Source: Halomonas meridiana
GTDB taxonomy: Bacteria; Pseudomonadota; Gammaproteobacteria; Pseudomonadales; Halomonadaceae
Reading direction: 5' to 3'
Assembly (NCBI RefSeq): GCF_009846525.1
Contig: NZ_CP024621.1
Span: 3,472,001 to 3,536,000, forward strand
DNA length: 64,000 nt
Part shown: positions 49,991-58,604 of the stretch, piece by piece
Position numbering within the stretch: the first letter of the stretch is position 1
Layout of the letters: the number at the start of each line of letters is the position of its first letter
Program-made: the position numbers and the translations under genes
The notes under the pieces: model-generated
What the model was told of the DNA's origin: nothing
What the model saw: the letters and a program-made list of their open reading frames with translations, nothing else
The model's database searches: none

Positions 49991-50340
49991 AGCTTATCTA
50001 GATTTAACGTCATTTCTCTTTCCTGTCTGACCGATGGGCATATCACCCCTTTCACAACGACCTGCGGAAAGCAAGAATATATTTCTATTATAGTCAATTG
50101 CATTACCCTAAATACATCAACCTCTTGGGCGCGAAACGCGCCCCAGCACCATGTGGGTGATCCGATTGGGATGCTGCACTGAAGAAGCCTTATGCAGCGC
50201 TTGTCGATGCATTATCGCCCTTCTGGAACCGATTCACTGCCTCTCGACTAAAGTCGCAGCCTCATGCCTTGCATTCTTGCTGCAAAAATACTTAGATATA
50301 AAAGAATATTTGTACCACCACAACAACAAAGGGATCCCCC
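49991..50340. promoter_or_regulatory. Leader and promoter region of the phthalate plus-strand unit
   Basis: About 350 bases without a gene. It holds a GGGCGCG / CGCGCCC hairpin (50127-50143) and an AT-rich stretch (50281-50315) just upstream of the reductase gene, with a candidate operator listed separately. AAAGGG serves as ribosome site. Confidence 0.5.
50283..50312. promoter_or_regulatory. Candidate operator before the phthalate reductase gene
   Basis: Imperfect inverted repeat CAAAAATACTT / AAGAATATTTG, 9 of 11 pairs, eight bases between arms, 28 bases before the start codon. Possible site for the MarR regulator encoded two genes downstream. AT-rich DNA makes chance dyads likelier. Confidence 0.4.
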
Positions 50341-51318
50341 ATGGCGACCACAGACAATGCAATACCCATGACCGAGCTTGAGGTCACCACGCTGGATGCC
50401 ATCGCCGAAGGCATCTACCGTCTGGAATTCGCTCACCCGGAGGGCGACGAGCTGCCCGAGTTCACGCCGGGCGCCCACCTCCATGTCGAGGTGCCGAATG
50501 GCCAGGTACGACGCTACTCTCTGTGCAACGATCCCGAAGAGCGGGACCGCTACGTGATCGCGGTCAAGCGTGAGGAGGCGGGCACCGGGGGCTCGAAGAG
50601 CCTGGTGGATGACACCCGCGTGGGGGATCGCCTGCAGGTGTCGGCACCCGTCAACGACTTCGAACTGAAAGGCAATCCGGCACGCTACGTGTTCATCGCC
50701 GGCGGCATCGGCATCACCCCGATCCTTTCGATGATCCACCACCTACGCACCACCGGCGGTAAGCCGTTCAAGCTCTACTATCTGACCCGCGAGCCGGAAC
50801 AGACCGCCTTCCTCGAGGAGCTCAGCGGTCCCGAATACCGCGGCAAGGTGGTGATCCACCATGACCACGGAAATCCGGACGACTCCTTCGACCTCTGGCC
50901 GGTGCTGGAACATCCCAAAGGCGCCCACATCTACTGCTGCGGCCCGCGAGGCCTCATGGAGGCGGTGCGTGACATGACCGGCCACTGGACGCCCTCCAGC
51001 GTGAACTTCGAGGACTTCGGCGCCCAGAAACACGCCTCGGCAGAAAACGACACGCCGTTCACCGTGCGCCTGCACAAGACCGGCGAAGCGATTCCGGTGC
51101 CCGCGGGGGTCTCGATCCTCGAGGCATTGCGGGTCAACGGCCACCATGTACCCTACTCCTGCGAAAGCGGCACCTGCGGCTCCTGTCGTTCGACGCTGAT
51201 CGAGGGCGAAGCGGACCATCGCGATCTCGTGCTGTCCGAGGCCGAGCGTGTCGATCACATCATGGTCTGCGTCTCGCGTGCCTGTTCGAAGGAACTGGTG
51301 ATCGACCTGCCGGAGTGA
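50341..51318 (+). CDS. pht2: Phthalate 4,5-dioxygenase reductase
   Basis: 325 residues of the class IA reductase type: FMN domain with RRYSLCNDP, NAD domain with GGIGITPILSMIHHL and CCGPRGLMEAV, and a C-terminal plant-type [2Fe-2S] domain with CESGTCGSC (C-x4-C-x2-C) and a later VCVSRA. It passes electrons from NADH to the Rieske oxygenase, encoded here by the convergent unit at 62.7-64 kb. Vanillate demethylase reductase (VanB) is a close relative, but the next gene (dihydrodiol dehydrogenase) settles on phthalate. It starts the plus-strand unit. Confidence 0.85.
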   Translation: MATTDNAIPMTELEVTTLDAIAEGIYRLEFAHPEGDELPEFTPGAHLHVEVPNGQVRRYSLCNDPEERDRYVIAVKREEAGTGGSKSLVDDTRVGDRLQVSAPVNDFELKGNPARYVFIAGGIGITPILSMIHHLRTTGGKPFKLYYLTREPEQTAFLEELSGPEYRGKVVIHHDHGNPDDSFDLWPVLEHPKGAHIYCCGPRGLMEAVRDMTGHWTPSSVNFEDFGAQKHASAENDTPFTVRLHKTGEAIPVPAGVSILEALRVNGHHVPYSCESGTCGSCRSTLIEGEADHRDLVLSEAERVDHIMVCVSRACSKELVIDLPE

Positions 51319-51345
51319 GCCGGCTCTGCTCCCGGAGGACGCACC

Positions 51346-52548
51346 ATGTCAGAATCCCCCTTGAGACTCGGCATCGCGGGGCTGGGACGCGGCTTCATGC
51401 TGTTGCTACCCACCCTCGCGGCCCATCCCGGCATACGTTTAGTGGCGGCAGCCGACCCGCGCGAAGAAGCGCGCCAGCAATTCACCGCCGATTTCTCCGC
51501 TAACGCCTATGCCGAGGTGGCCGAGCTATGTGCCGATCCCGAGGTGGAGGCGGTGTATATCGCCACACCCCACCAGTATCACCGTGAGCACGTCGAACTG
51601 GCCGCCCGACACGGCAAGCATGTGCTGGTCGAAAAGCCCATGGCACTTTCCCTCGCGGACTGCCAGGCGATGATCAATGCCATGTCCTATGCCGGACGCT
51701 GGCTGATCGTTGGCCACAGCCATAGCTTCGATGCGCCCTATCTGCACACCCGGAAACTGATCGACAGCCAGGCGTTCGGCGCGGTGCGCATGATCAGTGC
51801 CCTGAACTTCACCGACTTCCTCTATCGCCCGCGTCGCCCCGAGGAGCTGGACACGGCGCAAGGCGGCGGCGTGGTGTTCAGCCAGGCCGCCCACCAGGTA
51901 GATATCGTGCGCCTGCTCGGCGGTGGTCGCGTCGCGAGCGTGCGCGCCGCCACCGGTCGTTGGGACGCGACCCGCCCCACCGAAGGGGCCTATAGTGCCT
52001 TACTGAACTTCGACGATGGCGCCTTCGCCAACATGACCTATAGCGGATACGCCCATTTCGATAGCGACGAACTCTGTGGTTGGACGGGAGAGCTGGGACA
52101 GCCCCGCGATCCGCAATGCTACGGCCAGGCCCGCGCCGCCCTGGCGGGGCTTCGCGGTGTCGAAGAGGAAGCTCAGCTCAAGAACGCCCGCACCTACGGT
52201 GCCGGCCTGTCGCTGGCCACCAGCAGCCTGGCAGGTATCACCCATAATCACTTCGGCTTCGTGGTGGTCTCCTGTGACGGTGCCGACCTGCGTCCCACGC
52301 CTCAGGGCGTGGAGGTCTATGCCAACGATCGACATTATCTTGAACCCCTCTCCGCGCCGACGATACCGCGACGAGAGGTCCTCGACGAACTGATCGCCGC
52401 CGTCCGTCACGACCGCCCACCTATTCACTCCGGTGCCTGGGGCATGGCTACCATGGAGGTGTGCCTAGCCATGCTCGACTCCGCCACCACGGAGAAGGAT
52501 GTTGCGCTGTCCCATCAGGTAGGCCTGCCCTCGAGCGGTCGGTTATAA
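51346..52548 (+). CDS. pht4: 4,5-dihydro-4,5-dihydroxyphthalate dehydrogenase (Gfo/Idh/MocA family)
   Basis: 400 residues. NAD-binding Rossmann start LGIAGLGRGFMLLLPTLA, then VYIATPHQYH, VLVEKPMAL (the catalytic lysine motif EKP) and GHSHSFDAPYL, which I associate with OphB/Pht4 rather than sugar dehydrogenases. It oxidises the cis-dihydrodiol made by phthalate 4,5-dioxygenase to 4,5-dihydroxyphthalate with NAD. It lies 27 bases after the reductase gene. Confidence 0.87.
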   Translation: MSESPLRLGIAGLGRGFMLLLPTLAAHPGIRLVAAADPREEARQQFTADFSANAYAEVAELCADPEVEAVYIATPHQYHREHVELAARHGKHVLVEKPMALSLADCQAMINAMSYAGRWLIVGHSHSFDAPYLHTRKLIDSQAFGAVRMISALNFTDFLYRPRRPEELDTAQGGGVVFSQAAHQVDIVRLLGGGRVASVRAATGRWDATRPTEGAYSALLNFDDGAFANMTYSGYAHFDSDELCGWTGELGQPRDPQCYGQARAALAGLRGVEEEAQLKNARTYGAGLSLATSSLAGITHNHFGFVVVSCDGADLRPTPQGVEVYANDRHYLEPLSAPTIPRREVLDELIAAVRHDRPPIHSGAWGMATMEVCLAMLDSATTEKDVALSHQVGLPSSGRL

Positions 52549-52586
52549 TTTGGAGCCTCGTTCAGGGCAAATGAGAGAATATCTCC

Positions 52587-53072
52587 ATGACACGCAGCAG
52601 CACTCAGGAAACTCACACGATCCTGCGTCATTGGCGGGAAGATGTGCCGGACGACCGCCTGGCCCACCTGGTGCGGGACGCCGGGCGCGTCCTGACCAAG
52701 AGCCTCCAGACACGACTGGCCGAGCACTCGGTCAGCTTCGGCCACTGGTCGTTCCTGCGCATCCTGTGGGTCAGCGAAGGACTGACGCAGCGAGAACTCA
52801 GCGAACAGGCCGGGCTGATGGAGCCGACCACCTTCACCGCCCTGAAAGCCATGGAGGCCAACGGCCTGATCGAACGGCGGCATTTGAACGGCAACCGCAA
52901 GAACATCCACATCTACTTGACGCAGAAGGGACGCGACTTGAAGGAGATCCTGGTGCCCCTGGCGGAAGAGGTCAACGACATCGCAGTACAAGGTGTGGAT
53001 GACGACGACCTACGGGCAACCCGGCGCACCTTGCTCACGATCATCCGCAACCTGGCCGACGCCAACGAATGA
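52587..53072 (+). CDS. MarR-family regulator of the phthalate unit
   Basis: 161 residues. Winged helix at about 55-115: LTQRELSEQAGLMEPTTFTA, LKAMEANGLIERR and the wing NGNRKNIHIYLT. It lies inside the plus-strand unit, between the dehydrogenase and aldolase-like genes with short gaps, so it is likely to regulate the unit and itself. Ligand probably phthalate or a pathway product; inference from context. Not closely alike the MarR protein at 42.8 kb. Confidence 0.85.
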   Translation: MTRSSTQETHTILRHWREDVPDDRLAHLVRDAGRVLTKSLQTRLAEHSVSFGHWSFLRILWVSEGLTQRELSEQAGLMEPTTFTALKAMEANGLIERRHLNGNRKNIHIYLTQKGRDLKEILVPLAEEVNDIAVQGVDDDDLRATRRTLLTIIRNLADANE

Positions 53073-53123
53073 CCGGGCGGGCTGGTTGCCTGATAACGAC
53101 CCCAAGACAGGACAGAACAGGCG

Positions 53124-53879
53124 ATGACTCCCTACGACTCGACACCAACGGCACAAGACAAGCAGGCACTCCTTGACGACCTGGTAGATGCCAACCATAT
53201 CCTTTTCGATGAGGGCGTGCTCGACGCCTTCGGACATATCAGCATCCGCGACCCGGACGATCCAGAACGCTTTCTTCTGGCCCGCAACATGGCGCCGGGC
53301 CTGGTTACCCGCGACGACATACTGACCTTCGAGCTCGATGGTACGCCCGTCGATGCCGATGGGCGGAAGGTGTACCTCGAGCGCTTCATTCATGGCGAGA
53401 TCTATCGGCTCCGTCCCGATGTAATGGCAGTGGTACACAGCCACTCCCCTTCGGTGGTGCCCTTCAGTGCCGTCAAGTCGACCCCGTTGCGCCCGATGTG
53501 CCACATGAGCGGCTTCCTGGGAGACGGAGCACCAATCTTCGAGATCCGCGATGTGGCCGGTACGGCCACAGACCTGCTGATCCGTGATCGCGCCCTCGGT
53601 GCCTCCCTGGCCGACTCCCTGGGGGAGAACAACGTCGTGCTCATGCGCGGTCACGGTGCCACCGTGACCGCGGCCACGCTCAAGCAAGCAGTCTATCGGG
53701 CCATCTATGTCGAAGTGAATGCGCGTCTGCAGGCCGATGCCCTGCGCCTCGGCCCCGTCGAATACCTCACCGCCGGCGAGGCTAGGTCAGCGATGGAGAC
53801 CACCGAAGGCCAGGTGGAGAGGCCCTGGCAGTTATGGAAACAGCGTGCACGTCAGGCGCGCGCCACAAGCACAAGCTGA
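53124..53879 (+). CDS. Class II aldolase/adducin-family protein, possible hydroxyphthalate decarboxylase
   Basis: 251 residues. Metal ligands of the class II aldolase family are visible: VVHSHSPSV (H-x-H) near residue 108 and RGHGATV near residue 176. Members of this family include the 3,4-dihydroxyphthalate decarboxylase PhtC of actinobacteria. Here the pathway already has a Pht5-type decarboxylase, so this enzyme may act on another isomer or a hydroxylated analogue. Last gene of the plus-strand unit, six bases before a strong terminator. Confidence 0.75.
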   Translation: MTPYDSTPTAQDKQALLDDLVDANHILFDEGVLDAFGHISIRDPDDPERFLLARNMAPGLVTRDDILTFELDGTPVDADGRKVYLERFIHGEIYRLRPDVMAVVHSHSPSVVPFSAVKSTPLRPMCHMSGFLGDGAPIFEIRDVAGTATDLLIRDRALGASLADSLGENNVVLMRGHGATVTAATLKQAVYRAIYVEVNARLQADALRLGPVEYLTAGEARSAMETTEGQVERPWQLWKQRARQARATSTS

Positions 53880-53884
53880 GATGG

Positions 53885-53917
53885 CGACCGGTGCCCGTGG
53901 CACCGGTCGTTTCTTTG
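53885..53917 (+). terminator. Terminator of the phthalate plus-strand unit, intron target
   Basis: Perfect 11-base stem CGACCGGTGCC / GGCACCGGTCG with CGT loop, followed by TTTCTTTG. The group II intron begins at the very next base. Confidence 0.9.
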
Positions 53918-55844
53918 GTGCGCCAGGCATGGCGCATAGCGCCGTGACGGCGCTGTTCCCGAGGGTGGTGCTTCGGGATGACTTGGGGGTGAAAGTCCCC
54001 TGCACACCCGGCAAGGGGAAGTGCTAGCCGAACGGCAAGGGTGTCCACCGCGAGGTGGAATCTGAAGGAAGTCGAAGGCAAAACGCTGGCCTGACGAACA
54101 GGAAGCGGATACGAGGCGGCATGGCGGGGTGAGATGGCCACTATCATCAAAGCCCGATACTTGCACGGAACGCCATGACGTAAATCCGACAGGCATAAGC
54201 GGGAAGGTCACGCGTCTTACCCTGGGAGGTCTGGGATAGCTGCCCGAAGGGGCTACCGGCGTCGAGAGGCGACGGGATGGCTGCCCAGAAGTCAGCAGAG
54301 GCCATAGTAAGTGCCGGCTCACCACGGCACCAAGGGCCGAACATGAAGGACCGCAAGTAGGCGATGATGTCTCGCGATAGACTCGACAAGGCTGATACCG
54401 ATCCGAACAGGACGGCCTACCCAGAGGGGCAGGGGAAGAACCCCGAGTCCCGGCCGGTGGGAGCCGAGAGCTGTCCGGCGTCATCATCGTGGACGAACGC
54501 GGAGTCGAGCTGGCTCATGGAGCAGGTGGTTGCCACCGGCAACATGCAGCGAGCGTACCAGCGGGTGATGCGCAACAAGGGGGCGCCGGGTGCCGATGGC
54601 ATGACGGTGGTTCAACTGGCGGATAATCTGAAGCGTCATTGGCCAGTGCTGCGCGAGCGGCTGCTGGCAGGCGAATACCACCCCGGCCCGATCCGGGCCG
54701 TCGAGATCCCCAAACCCCAGGGTGGAATGCGGCAACTCGGTATTCCCACGGTAGTGGATCGGTTGATCCAGCAGGCCCTGTTGCAGGTGCTGATGCCGAT
54801 ATTCGACCCGGAGTTCTCTGAGTCGAGTTACGGCTATCGCCCGAAACGCAACGCCCAGCAGGCCGTGTCGGCGATGAAGAGCCACGTCGAGGCAGGTCAC
54901 CGTTGGGTGGCTGACCTCGACATGACGGCCTTCTTCGACCGGGTGAACCACGATCTGTTGATCGCTCGTGTGGCACGTCGTGTGCGTGACCGTCGGGTTC
55001 TGCGCCTGATACGCCGCTTCCTGGAAGCGGGAGTGGTCGAGCATGTCCGGGTCGTGAAGAGGCAGCAGGGGACACCACAAGGTGGGCCCCTGAGCCCCCT
55101 GTTGGCCAATATCCTGCTGGACGATGTGGACCGGGAACTGGAACGACGAGGGCACCGCTTCTGCCGCTACGCGGATGATCTGCAGGTGTATGTGGGCAGC
55201 CGCCGAGCGGGGCAGCGGGTCATGGACAGCCTGAGTGATTATCTCGAGAACTCACTCAGGCTGGAGATCAATCGCCGCAAGAGCGCGGTGGATCGCCCGT
55301 GGCGTCGAAGCTTTCTGGGCTATCAGTTGACGTTTCATCGTCAACCTCGTCTGACGTTGGCGCCGACCAGTCTGCGCCGACTGATACAACGTGTTCAGGC
55401 GGTCTTCCGGCGCGGACGAGGAGGCAGCTTTCAGCGAGTCCTCAAGGAACTGGCCCCGGTACTTCGAGGCTGGGCCAGCTACTACCGACGGGTGGATGTG
55501 AAGAGGCCTCTGGAAACGCTGGATGGTTGGATACGTCGCCGCCTACGTTGCCTGTTGTGGCGGCAATGGAAACGGGTGTATCCGAGGGTACGGCGGCTGA
55601 TGAAGCTAGGGCTCCCGAAGGAACGGGCGTGGCGCTCGGCCACCAACGGCAGGGGCCATGGTGGAACGCGGGAGCGTCCCATTTGAATCATGCTCTCCCC
55701 GTGAGCTGGTTCATGGATCAGGGGCTGGTCTCGATACTCGGTACGATACAACGACTCAGATAGCCTTCATGAACCGCCGTGGTACGGAACCGTATGCCCG
55801 GTGGTGTGGGAGGACGGCGGGGGTAACCCCGCCTCCTACCCGAT
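53918..55844 (+). mobile_element. Group II intron inserted behind a terminator
   Basis: The 5' end has the group II consensus GTGCG. The 3' end shows a domain V-like hairpin (ACCGCCGTGGTACGG with ACCGTATGCCCGGTGGT, about 55773-55805), then a domain VI stem and the closing CCTACCCGAT. 1927 bases, with the ribozyme domains before and after the reverse-transcriptase frame. Position immediately 3' of a terminator hairpin, in sense orientation, is the known target preference of group IIC introns. Confidence 0.8.
54364..55763 (+). pseudogene. ltrA: Group II intron reverse transcriptase/maturase, frameshifted near its end
   Basis: The frame from 54364 gives 440 residues and stops at 55686. Reverse-transcriptase blocks include GAPGADGMTVVQL, IPKPQGGMRQLGIPTV, SYGYRPKRNAQQAV, the catalytic RYADDLQVY (YADD) and GTPQGGPLSPLLANI. 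The maturase segment (VLRGWASYYRRV) follows; there is no endonuclease domain, as expected for class C. Near 55660 it changes to HGGTRERPI, while the next frame reads GPWWNAGASHLNHALP to a natural stop at 55763. One base seems to be missing from the G-run at about 55656-55660. Protein symbol used in the generic sense. Confidence 0.85.
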
Positions 55845-55850
55845 TGCGCC

Positions 55851-55987
55851 AGACTAACGCTGTTGCCGAGGGTGGTGTCTCGGAGTTACTGTGTGGTGAG
55901 AGTTGGGCCTTCAGGCCAGCCAGCTCTACCAGTGGCGGACCAAGGCCCAGCAGCAGCAAGATGTCTCAACCCGAGAGCAGGCCCTGG
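55851..55987 (+). pseudogene. IS3-family orfA fragment, plus strand
   Basis: Translated pieces ELGLQASQLYQWRTKAQQQQ and STREQALA are the helix-turn-helix and linker part of an IS3-type OrfA. A stop and a frame change precede it, and it ends abruptly at about 55987 where a minus-strand fragment of another IS3 element begins. Confidence 0.65.
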
Positions 55988-56270
55988 CTGGAGCTGCTTG
56001 ACCTCGCGACGCAGGCGTCGCAGTTCTTTCTGTTCGGTGCTGGTCGGCCCATCGTGACGATGTCCCGCATCACGGTCGGCCTGCTTCACCCAGTTATGGA
56101 TGGTCTGAGCGGTGGGTTCGAACTCCTTGGCTAGCTCTTCCGGGGTTCGGCCGACTCGGACCAGTTCGACGATCTGCTGCCGGAATTCAGCAGGATAAGG
56201 GGCTCGGAACTTGGGCATAGTGGACTCCCCCTTCTCAAAGGGTCGGGTGTCCACCAAACCGGGTCAACTT
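55988..56270 (-). pseudogene. IS3-family orfA fragment with one element end, minus strand
   Basis: From ATG at 56218: MPKFRAPYPAEFRQQIVELV, then RTPEELAKEF and LRRLRREVKQLQ, an IS3 OrfA cut after about 77 residues. Upstream, GACCCGGTTTGGTGGACA (minus strand, about 56250-56268) looks like the element's terminal repeat. The 3' end meets the plus-strand fragment tail to tail. Confidence 0.75.
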
Positions 56271-56342
56271 CACGCGCTATCACACGGACTTGAAACTGTA
56301 CCGATGAAAGAGCACTGATAAAAATAGAATAATCTGAATTGA

Positions 56343-56490
56343 TGAACTGGAGGTACGCAGGCGACTGCATGGCCGCCGCCCTACAAAATGACCCTGTTGA
56401 GCGCTTCTTTCGCCCCCTGAAGGAGAAGTGGAATTTGCTTTATGGCTTCGAGTATCTGGTAAATCTTGGGTCGTTATTAACTTCTTGATA
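56343..56490 (+). pseudogene. IS3-family orfB C-terminal fragment
   Basis: A frame reads AGDCMAAALQNDPVERFFRP and LKEKWNLLYGFEYL, matching the end of the IS3 DDE transposase (normally GDC-x-DNA...ERFF-x-xLK-x-E). The rest of the gene is missing. Confidence 0.6.
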
Positions 56491-56510
56491 TGATCCTATA
56501 ATGCATGTTA

Positions 56511-57277
56511 AGTGCCTATTCAAAATTAATCGCGCGATCAGTTCCGTAACCACCGAGTAAGCGGTGTACCTCTTCACATAGACGTTCAAACGAGAGATAG
56601 GCACTCAAAGACAGTCAGGTGTACTTCATCTGCCGCCACAGAATCTCTATCAGATTCAGCTCTGGTGAGTAGGCAGACAGATAGATCAGGTGCGCACGTT
56701 GCGACATCCACTCCACCCTCTTGCGTCTAAAGGCCTTGGAGCGATGCATGCTGGCATTGTCGAGCACCACAACGGCGAAGAATCCCAACACGTTTAGCCT
56801 TCGGCTGCGGGAGTAGGCAGTGACTTCCCAAGGCTTGCCGATAGGGCTCCACGCATACGGCACCGACGACGAAAACCTGATTCATCAAAGTAATAGAGCT
56901 CGTGCTCGCCTTGGTTCTCTCGCTCGTGAAGCGCGTTCATCAGGCCTTGCGTTTTGCGAAAGTCCGTTTCGTCACGCTGGGTCTTGAGTGAATGAGACCA
57001 TCCAAACCGGACACTTCCCATTGCTTGAACCATCGTGATACGGCATCGCGGCGAACCTGAAGTATCTCACTGATTTAGTTAATCGTATGGCCTTGGTCAC
57101 TCAGTAGAATGGCATGCGCCCGACGACGGAGAGCGCGCTTCTCGCCATGGTGATAGGCGGAGGTCAGCGTCTGTTGTTCAGGTTCAGTGAGAGGGGCAAC
57201 GAAGCGTTTTTCCATGGCTCTGTCCGTGCCAGAAATCCTGGCATGGATATTACACGAAAACTTTAGATTGGGCACTT
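56511..57277 (-). pseudogene. IS630-family element with broken transposase
   Basis: Bounded by AAGTGCCTATTC at the left and, in reverse, AAGTGCCCAATC at the right. The transposase starts at 57214 (MEKRFVAPLTEPEQQTLTSA), hits a stop in HTIN*, then goes on as ILQVRRDAVSRWFKQWE. Internal deletions are followed by YYFDESGFRRR, VVVLDNASMHRSKAF and LSAYSPELNLIEILWRQMKY. A mosaic of frames, so dead. Confidence 0.8.
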
Positions 57278-57450
57278 ATCTGTCTGCCTACTCACCAGGG
57301 CTGAATCTGATAGAGATTCTGTGGCGGCAGATGAAGTACACCTGGCTGCCTTTGAGTGCCTATCTCTCGTTTGAACGTCTATGTGAAGAGGTACACCGCT
57401 TACTCGGTGGTTACGGAACTGATCACGCGATTAATTTTGAATAGGCACTT
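57278..57450 (+). pseudogene. Inverted 3' fragment of the same IS630 element
   Basis: 173 bases nearly identical to the reverse complement of 56511-56690, encoding LSAYSPGLNLIEILWRQMKY on the plus strand and ending in ATAGGCACTT. It abuts the right end of the fuller copy, so the pair forms an inverted repeat around the broken element. Confidence 0.82.
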
Positions 57451-57460
57451 ATATACCGAA

Positions 57461-57512
57461 TGGTACAGACGGAGTGTAAGAGGACGAGGGAAAGCCCTCC
57501 TTCCTACTCGAT
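57461..57512 (+). mobile_element. Possible group II intron 3'-end remnant
   Basis: GGTACAGACGGAGTG followed by a GAGGGAAAGCCCTC stem and CCTTCCTACTCGAT resembles the domain VI/3' end of a bacterial group II intron such as the one ending at 55844. Too short to be sure. Confidence 0.35.
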
Positions 57513-57604
57513 TTCACGCTCCTCGAGCTGGTCGCGCCGACGCTGACGCCGGCCGCCCTCTTACCTCCCCCATGCTTCAACCGTCTCCCAGGGTCGGCCT
57601 GGCA

Positions 57605-58459
57605 CTATTGCCTCAGCGAAAGGCGCATCGAGAGATCGATCGCCGCCACGTCCTTGGTCAAGGTCCCCAATGAAATGAAATCGACCCCGGTGGCAGCGAT
57701 ATCGCTCAGGGTGGCTTCCGTGACGCCTCCCGAGGCCTCGAGCTTGGCCCGACCAGCGGTCCGCGACACGGCCTCACGCATGTCCTCGAGGCTGAAATTA
57801 TCCAGCATGATCATGTCGGGGAGCCCCTCGAGCGTCTGCCGGAGTTCGTCGAGGGTTTCCACTTCCACTTCGATGGGCTTGCCGGGGGCCAGGCGTCGCG
57901 CCGCCTCGATCGCCGGGGCGATGCCGCCGCAGGCAGCAATGTGATTCTCCTTGATCAGGTAGGCGTCATACAGTCCCATCCGGTGGCTGTGGCAGCCCCC
58001 GCAGGCGACCGCATACTTCTGTGCCAGACGCAGTCCCGGTAGGGTCTTGCGCGTATCCAGCAACTTCACCGCGGTGCCCTCAACCAGGTCGGCATAGTGG
58101 CGACTGCGGGTGGCGGTGCCGGAGAGCATCTGGAGGAAGTTGAGCGCGCTGCGTTCTCCACTGAGCAGCGAGCGGACATTGCCCGTCAGACGGCAGAGCG
58201 TCTGGCCGGGTTCGACTCGGTCACCATCGGCCACGTGCCACTCGATGCGTACCGCCGGATCGAGCTGACGGAAGACCTCACCGACCCAAGCGACGCCACA
58301 CAGGGTCGCGTCTTCCTTGGCCGTGATGCGGGCTTCTCCCTGATCGTCCGGCGCGACCAGTTGCGCCGTAATATCACCATTGCCGATGTCTTCCTCCAGC
58401 GCCTCGGTGACATTACGGGTAATCGCCTCGCCGAGTGCTTGGCTATCGATTCGATACAT
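57605..58459 (-). CDS. nadC: Quinolinate phosphoribosyltransferase, phthalate-operon copy (OphE-like)
   Basis: 284 residues from ATG at 58459 ([10 protein letters not shown]) with AGGAG upstream; an earlier start at 58480 is less likely. NadC hallmarks: [44 protein letters not shown] (with the Arg and Lys that bind quinolinate) and [11 protein letters not shown]. It makes nicotinate mononucleotide from quinolinate and PRPP. No nadA or nadB is near; it closes a phthalate operon. In Burkholderia cepacia DBO1 a phthalate-induced second copy, ophE, offsets inhibition of this enzyme by phthalate, a quinolinate look-alike. The same role is inferred here. Confidence 0.9.
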   Translation of the reverse strand: MYRIDSQALGEAITRNVTEALEEDIGNGDITAQLVAPDDQGEARITAKEDATLCGVAWVGEVFRQLDPAVRIEWHVADGDRVEPGQTLCRLTGNVRSLLSGERSALNFLQMLSGTATRSRHYADLVEGTAVKLLDTRKTLPGLRLAQKYAVACGGCHSHRMGLYDAYLIKENHIAACGGIAPAIEAARRLAPGKPIEVEVETLDELRQTLEGLPDMIMLDNFSLEDMREAVSRTAGRAKLEASGGVTEATLSDIAATGVDFISLGTLTKDVAAIDLSMRLSLRQ

Positions 58460-58506
58460 GTACGCTCCTTTGGTCGTCATGATTTGGGTAACATCACCAG
58501 CGGCAG

Positions 58507-58541
58507 TGGCCCCGGCACCGCTGGAAACGCTGCCGGGGCCA
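58507..58541 (-). other. Intergenic stem-loop between TRAP permease and nadC
   Basis: Perfect 11-base stem TGGCCCCGGCA / TGCCGGGGCCA with a 13-base loop, no U-tract. It may separate or stabilise parts of the operon transcript, or attenuate nadC. Confidence 0.55.
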
Positions 58542-58604
58542 TCCCGTCCTGCTCATCGGCAGGGATGACGCGATCTGTGGGTTAGCGGCCAGCGCACGAC
58601 ACCG

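Noticed and set aside
50127..50143. GGGCGCG / CGCGCCC hairpin as a terminator
   Set aside because: No T-run on either side and no gene ending just before it; left as an unexplained element in the leader.
54001..54363. Protein-coding frames upstream of the intron reverse transcriptase
   Set aside because: This stretch is the structured ribozyme part (domains I-III) of the group II intron; frames on either strand have no family features.
57187..57444. A real 85-residue plus-strand gene
   Set aside because: It is the inverted end fragment of an IS630 transposase fused by chance to the antisense of the other copy.
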